DNA of 64,000 nt from contig NZ_MDTQ01000001.1 in NCBI RefSeq assembly GCF_001709345.1, positions 2,455,202 to 2,519,201 of the forward strand, in the 5' to 3' direction. The notes beneath the pieces are model-generated. The model made no database searches, was not told where the DNA came from, and saw only the letters and a program-made list of their open reading frames with translations. This DNA comes from Terasakiispira papahanaumokuakeensis (GTDB lineage Bacteria; Pseudomonadota; Gammaproteobacteria; Pseudomonadales; Halomonadaceae). Positions 61,001 to 64,000 of this stretch are shown here, in pieces (positions within the stretch are counted from its first letter, which is position 1; each line of letters begins with the position of its first letter). The position numbers and the translations under genes are program-made.

Positions 61001-61972
61001 GATAACTCACTGAAAGCCGCAGAAGAGCTGCTGAGCACCCTGCTGGATATTTCCAAGCTGGATGCCGGAGCGATGCAGCCCAAAATCAGTCATTTTGCCC
61101 TCACCGATATTCTCCACCCGTTAAAGGCCGAATTTAGCATCATGGCCAGCCAACGCGATCTCGAATTAGACGTTATCGATAGCCGGAGCTGGGTTAAAAG
61201 CGATCCTCAAATGTTACGCCGCATCGTGCAAAACTTTCTTTCCAATGCAATGCGCTACACCCGAGAAGGACGAGTATTGCTGGGCTGTCGTCGAGAAGGA
61301 CCGCACCACCTGCGCATTGAGGTCTGGGATACAGGTCCCGGTATTCCAGAGGCTAAACAGCTGGAAATTTTCCAAGAATTCCGCCGCTTGGATACACCGG
61401 ACAAACACAACGAAAAAGGTCTGGGGCTAGGACTATCGATTGCCGAGCGCATGAGCCGCGTGATGGGTCATGATCTTCGTGTTCGTTCTTGGCCAGGGCA
61501 AGGCACCGTATTTTCCATTACGGTGGAGAAAGGTGAGGTTCAGCAAGAGCAGCCTGTGTCCACCTCACCTCGTGCTCGCATGAACAAACTCGACGGTGTC
61601 ACTGTCTTGTGTATCGACAATGAACCGATGATTTTGGAAGGTATGTCGGCCATGCTATCGGGTTGGCACTGTGAAGTCTTTACCGCCACCACCATCGGTG
61701 GTGCCAAATCAATCTTGCGGAGTCAATCGGAGCCTCCTCAAGTCTTTCTTGCTGATTATCATCTGGATAACGAAGTCACCGGCATTATGGCGCTGAAAGC
61801 CCTGGAAGAAGCGCTGGGCGAGCCGGTACCCGGCATCGTGATTACGGCTGATCGTACCGATGAAATTGCCGAAGAAGTTCAACAAGCGGGCTATCAGCTG
61901 CTGCACAAACCGGTCAAGCCTGCGGCACTGCGTGCCCTGATGACTCGAACATTGCAGCGCAATAAGCCTTAA
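58025..61972 (+). CDS. crbS: SSS-type hybrid sensor histidine kinase (CrbS/MxtR-like)
   Basis: A protein of 1315 residues. A sodium:solute-symporter-like domain of about thirteen helices (1-520) is followed by a linker, two PAS domains (about 655-765 and 775-895), a coiled coil, and a HisKA domain with the phosphorylated histidine at residue 960 (AASHDLLQPLNAAR). The ATPase domain has NFLSNAMRYT, DTGPGIP and KGLGLGLSI. A receiver domain closes the protein, with D1244 in LADYH and the lysine in LHKPVKP. CrbS/MxtR kinases with this layout sense acetate or related uptake and control acs. A short-chain acid signal is therefore inferred. AAGGA precedes the start. It is divergent from the symporter operon. 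Confidence 0.9.
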   Translation: MFAGWQLILVALSYLMLLFGIAWWGDRRALGRNSQKPRPFVYSLALAIYCTSWTFFGAVGQAAEGGWVYLGIFLGPILAYVLGWRLIRKTLRASKAQNITSIADFIASRYGKWQVLAVVVTLVALIGSLPYIALQLKAVAMAYDMLIHYPAPPPDHKQLPAVADTAFHVAIVMAIFAILFGTRSINATEHHNGLVKAIAFEGVVKLLAFLAVGSFITYGVFSGFNDLMSKAQIYFDLQKTLGSGDVPRGLIAQTLVSMFAILMLPRQFHVTVVENTHQDDLKVSRWLLPLYLVLIALFVMPIAAAGLILFSDGSVEPDVFMLALPLSLHSKELALVAFFGGFSAATSMSIMATVAISIMVSNEIVIPFLLKSRWNNNTSHHDFGRVVLRIRRLTMLAVMLLSYLTYRLVAEFNSLAATGLLSFAAIAQLAPAVIGGLIWKRGNRWGALAGLVMGMWFWAYTLLIPSLQAAGLIDARLMSHGPWDIQWLRPDALLGTGHLDFFTHGVFWSLGVNLLAYISISRLTRQRVIDRIQASAFVDNIEARPAKIRRPWQGVTTVGDLKLLGQRFIGHDATNQAFDHYAHQRHLPPLRPEEKASIELIQFTERLLAGVLGASSARIVISSTLQGKEIQIADVISIVDEASQVLEFSRGLLQSTVEHLSQGISVVDQHQRLVVWNQRYLELFHFPDGFVQVGCPMVDVFRYNAENGEYGPGDPEAHVQQLMDNIRQGEPHRYTRYRQDGTVLDVQGNPMPGGGFVFSYQDITQQKQTEEALIQSENNIRIYTDNVPALIAYFDTEKRYLFTNRAYEEAMGIDRTEVIGQPIYKVLSEAQYEHRKPYMKAALEGKLQSFELELPSRNKGMRYALVTYTPHHAENGDVLGFFALYQDITERRLVEIALQETNEHLEERVRERTLALSELNAALLTENQVRAKAEEAMRQAKQQAEDANASKTRFLAAASHDLLQPLNAARLFTSALAQRTHDDNTRATTENIDNSLKAAEELLSTLLDISKLDAGAMQPKISHFALTDILHPLKAEFSIMASQRDLELDVIDSRSWVKSDPQMLRRIVQNFLSNAMRYTREGRVLLGCRREGPHHLRIEVWDTGPGIPEAKQLEIFQEFRRLDTPDKHNEKGLGLGLSIAERMSRVMGHDLRVRSWPGQGTVFSITVEKGEVQQEQPVSTSPRARMNKLDGVTVLCIDNEPMILEGMSAMLSGWHCEVFTATTIGGAKSILRSQSEPPQVFLADYHLDNEVTGIMALKALEEALGEPVPGIVITADRTDEIAEEVQQAGYQLLHKPVKPAALRALMTRTLQRNKP

Positions 61973-62005
61973 GAATCAGTAGAGAGAAGAGGTCAGACAG
62001 ACGGA

Positions 62006-62044
62006 TAAAAACAACCCCCGGATGGTGATCCATACGGGGGTTGT
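62006..62044 (-). terminator. Terminator for the response regulator gene
   Basis: Stem ACAACCCCCG / CGGGGGTTGT with a 14-base loop; on the minus strand TTTTTATCC follows. It stops the leftward crbR transcript, and the stem may also block read-through from crbS. Confidence 0.8.
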
Positions 62045-62092
62045 CTAGTGTCCGCTTTTGGCCGTCGTCTATTCACTTGTGTCTTTCAGTGA

Positions 62093-62755
62093 TTAGCTTT
62101 CGACTTTAGGTGGTTCAACTTCCAGGCGCTGAGCTGCAATGACCGCTTGAGTCCGGGAATGCACATTCAGCTTACGCAGAATAGCCGTCACGTGAGCCTT
62201 GATCGTCGCTTCTGAAACATTCAATTCATACGCAATCTGTTTGTTGAGCAAACCTTCAGTTAACATGCTCAACACCCTAAACTGCTGTGGTGTCAGTGAG
62301 GTCAGAGCCTCAGCAAAACGGGCTTCCTCTTCAGAAATGGCCTCCATATTGTCAGCCATCGCCGGGGGGAGCCAGATTTCACCATCCAGGACTTCACTGA
62401 TCGCTTCTGCGATCATTTCCAGCGAGGATGATTTGGGAATAAAACCAGACGCCCCATAATCAATCGCACGGCGCACAACACTCGGCTCTTCACTCCCGGA
62501 CACCACAACAACGGGAATACCCGGAGATTGGCCTCGCAAAAAGACTAAGCCAGAAAAGCCATGCGCGCCCGGCATATGCAAATCCAGCAAAATAAGATCA
62601 GCATCCGCATGCTCCTGAGCGACCTGCTGTACCCCCTCTAGAGTATCGGCTTCTACAATCTCAACCGATGAAACGGCTTGATGAACAGCTTGTTGTAAGG
62701 CTGCACGAAATAACGGGTGATCGTCAGCAATGATAATTTTTTGGCGCAGTGCCAT
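62093..62755 (-). CDS. crbR: LuxR-family response regulator (CrbR/ErdR-like)
   Basis: A protein of 220 residues with a receiver domain (1-122) and a LuxR-type helix-turn-helix (about 145-205). Phosphorylation site D58 in LILLDLHMPG, acidic pair DD at 11-12 and K108 in FIPKSS are intact. The DNA-binding part has LTPQQFRVLSMLTEGLLNKQ and SEATIKAHVTAILRKL. It is the expected partner of the hybrid kinase next door and in relatives activates acs. The ATG at 62755 is preferred over a TTG at 62770; AGGA lies nine bases upstream. Confidence 0.9.
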   Translation of the reverse strand: MALRQKIIIADDHPLFRAALQQAVHQAVSSVEIVEADTLEGVQQVAQEHADADLILLDLHMPGAHGFSGLVFLRGQSPGIPVVVVSGSEEPSVVRRAIDYGASGFIPKSSSLEMIAEAISEVLDGEIWLPPAMADNMEAISEEEARFAEALTSLTPQQFRVLSMLTEGLLNKQIAYELNVSEATIKAHVTAILRKLNVHSRTQAVIAAQRLEVEPPKVES

Positions 62756-62966
62756 CGGGTTATCCTCCAAGTCCCTGCATGGGGCCCGATGCCCCTATCT
62801 CGTCAAGCATGCCAGAAAGCGCCTGTCGCGAAAAGGTTTCGCACTGTAACTCTAGATCACTCAACGTCATCAAACCTCCTTTTAGTTTTGAGTCAGGTCG
62901 GAATTAAGAGCATTAAACCCCGCCATTACGGCTTATCGACGAAGATCACCATAGCTCAAGCCTAAA

Positions 62967-63003
62967 ACAAAAAACCAGGCCTTAGCGATAGCTAAAGCCT
63001 GGG
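62967..63003 (-). terminator. Rho-independent terminator of acs
   Basis: On the minus strand the stem CCAGGCTTTAGC / GCTAAGGCCTGG (one mismatch) is followed by TTTTTTGTTTT. It lies about 50 bases beyond the acs stop and separates it from crbR. Confidence 0.9.
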
Positions 63004-63050
63004 TGACATCTGTCACGACAGGGTGACTGACCCTAAAATCAACTTAAATG

Positions 63051-64000
63051 TTATCGATTCAAGCGCTGATCAATCAGCTCATCGACCACAGAAGGATCAG
63101 CTAACGTTGAAGTATCGCCCAGACCATCGGTCTCATTGGCGGCAATCTTACGCAGAATGCGGCGCATGATTTTGCCTGAACGCGTTTTCGGAAGGCCCGG
63201 CGTAAACTGCACCAAATCCGGTGAGGCAATCGGGCCAATCTCTTTGCGTACCCATTTCACCAATTCTTTTTGCAGATCTTCTTCCGGTTCATAGCCATCG
63301 GCCAGAATCACGTAGACATAAATCCCCTGACCTTTGATATCGTGCGGGAAGCCGACCACCGCCGCTTCGGCAACCGCTGGGTGAGCCACCATGGCCGACT
63401 CAATCTCAGCGGTCCCCATTCGGTGGCCAGAGACATTCAATACATCGTCTACACGGCCGGTGATCCAGTAATAACCATCATCGTCACGACGACAGCCGTC
63501 ACCAGTAAAATACATGCCTTTGTAAGTAGAGAAGTAGGTCTGTACAAACCGGTCATGATCTCCCCAAATAGAGCGGCCTTGGCCTGGCCATGAATCCAGC
63601 AGCACCAAGTTACCTTCAGTTGCCCCTTCAAGAATATGGCCTTCGTTATCCACCAACGCAGGTTGGACACCAAAGAAAGGCAAGGTCGCAGAGCCAGGTT
63701 TTTGAGCAATCGCACCGGGCAGTGGAGCAATCAGAATGCCTCCGGTTTCAGTCTGCCACCAGGTATCCACAATCGGGCAACGGCCATTGCCGATCACACG
63801 GTGGAACCATTCCCACGCTTCTGGGTTAATCGGCTCACCCACAGAGCCCAGAATCCTCAGGCTATCGCGTTTGGAGCTGTCCATGACATGCTCGCCCTGA
63901 GCCATCAAGGCACGCACCGCCGTTGGCGCCGTATACAGAATTGAGACCTGATGCTTGTCACATACTTCACCCATCCGGCCCGAGGTCGGATAACTGGGCA
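63051..64000 (-). CDS. acs: Acetyl-CoA synthetase, C-terminal part (runs off window)
   Basis: AMP-forming enzyme that activates acetate to acetyl-CoA. About 316 residues of the C-terminal half are present; the 5' end lies beyond the right edge and the frame is open to it. [51 protein letters not shown] and the acetylation-site region [17 protein letters not shown] are all intact, so activity is probably regulated by lysine acetylation. In relatives it is controlled by the CrbS/CrbR pair next to it. Confidence 0.96.
   Translation of the reverse strand, partial: PSYPTSGRMGEVCDKHQVSILYTAPTAVRALMAQGEHVMDSSKRDSLRILGSVGEPINPEAWEWFHRVIGNGRCPIVDTWWQTETGGILIAPLPGAIAQKPGSATLPFFGVQPALVDNEGHILEGATEGNLVLLDSWPGQGRSIWGDHDRFVQTYFSTYKGMYFTGDGCRRDDDGYYWITGRVDDVLNVSGHRMGTAEIESAMVAHPAVAEAAVVGFPHDIKGQGIYVYVILADGYEPEEDLQKELVKWVRKEIGPIASPDLVQFTPGLPKTRSGKIMRRILRKIAANETDGLGDTSTLADPSVVDELIDQRLNR

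Overview
This window is chromosomal DNA of a Gram-negative gammaproteobacterium, most likely from the Oceanospirillales/Pseudomonadales side. The evidence is gene order and content: leuS-lptE-holA beside lipA-lipB-ybeD-dacA-rlpA-mltB-rodA-mrdA-rlmH-rsfS-nadD-proA, aroQ-accB-accC-prmA, dusB-fis-purH, folX beside folE, and a CrbS/CrbR-type acetate-sensing locus with acs. Base composition is moderate through the housekeeping part and clearly AT-richer in 1.5-4.3 kb. No rRNA, tRNA or CRISPR was seen. Assignments rest on reading motifs by eye, with no database search.

Region by region: (1) 1-4.3 kb is an accessory island read leftwards. It holds the 3' part of a CdiA/FHA-type two-partner-secretion exoprotein, broken by a frameshift and running off the left edge. 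Upstream of it lie several decayed toxin C-terminal fragments (one with a GSNxANGW/NTHIPI signature, one colicin-D-like, two short tails), small genes in immunity position, an IS110 transposase remnant and a 134-bp direct repeat. (2) 4.4-9.9 kb: a DUF1451 zinc-ribbon protein, then leuS-lptE-holA and a TonB-domain lipoprotein. (3) 10-22.2 kb: a long leftward series for lipoate synthesis (lipA, lipB), cell elongation and peptidoglycan (dacA, rlpA, mltB, rodA, mrdA), ribosome maintenance (rlmH, rsfS), NAD synthesis (nadD) and proline (proA). (4) 22.9-26.3 kb: an overlapping operon of two membrane proteins with degenerate GGDEF domains and a DedA-PAP2 fusion. (5) 26.2-37.3 kb: ubiX, mpl, a PPi-type phosphofructokinase, an MFS exporter, a PP2C-kinase fusion that has lost catalytic residues in both halves, ppa, a PAS chemoreceptor and a DUF2333 protein.

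(6) 37.7-48.4 kb: dsbD, aroQ, accB, accC, prmA, a zinc-ribbon/DUF3426 protein, dusB, fis, purH and a DUF2061 protein. (7) 48.6-53.2 kb: an outer-membrane protein, a small beta-domain membrane protein, folX, folE, two small envelope proteins and a DnaQ-like exonuclease. (8) 53.3-64 kb: an acetate-type locus with a DUF294/CBS/cNMP protein, a sodium:solute symporter with its DUF4212 small subunit, a divergent SSS-PAS-histidine-kinase-receiver hybrid (CrbS/MxtR-like), its LuxR-type regulator (CrbR/ErdR-like) and the 3' part of acs.

The two most unusual signals are the toxin/immunity graveyard at the left end and a recurring pattern in the intergenic spaces. At about ten separate spots a locus-specific unit of 14-19 bp is repeated two to seven times in tandem. 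The sequence differs at each spot, and at two spots the unit contains the stop codon of the adjacent gene.
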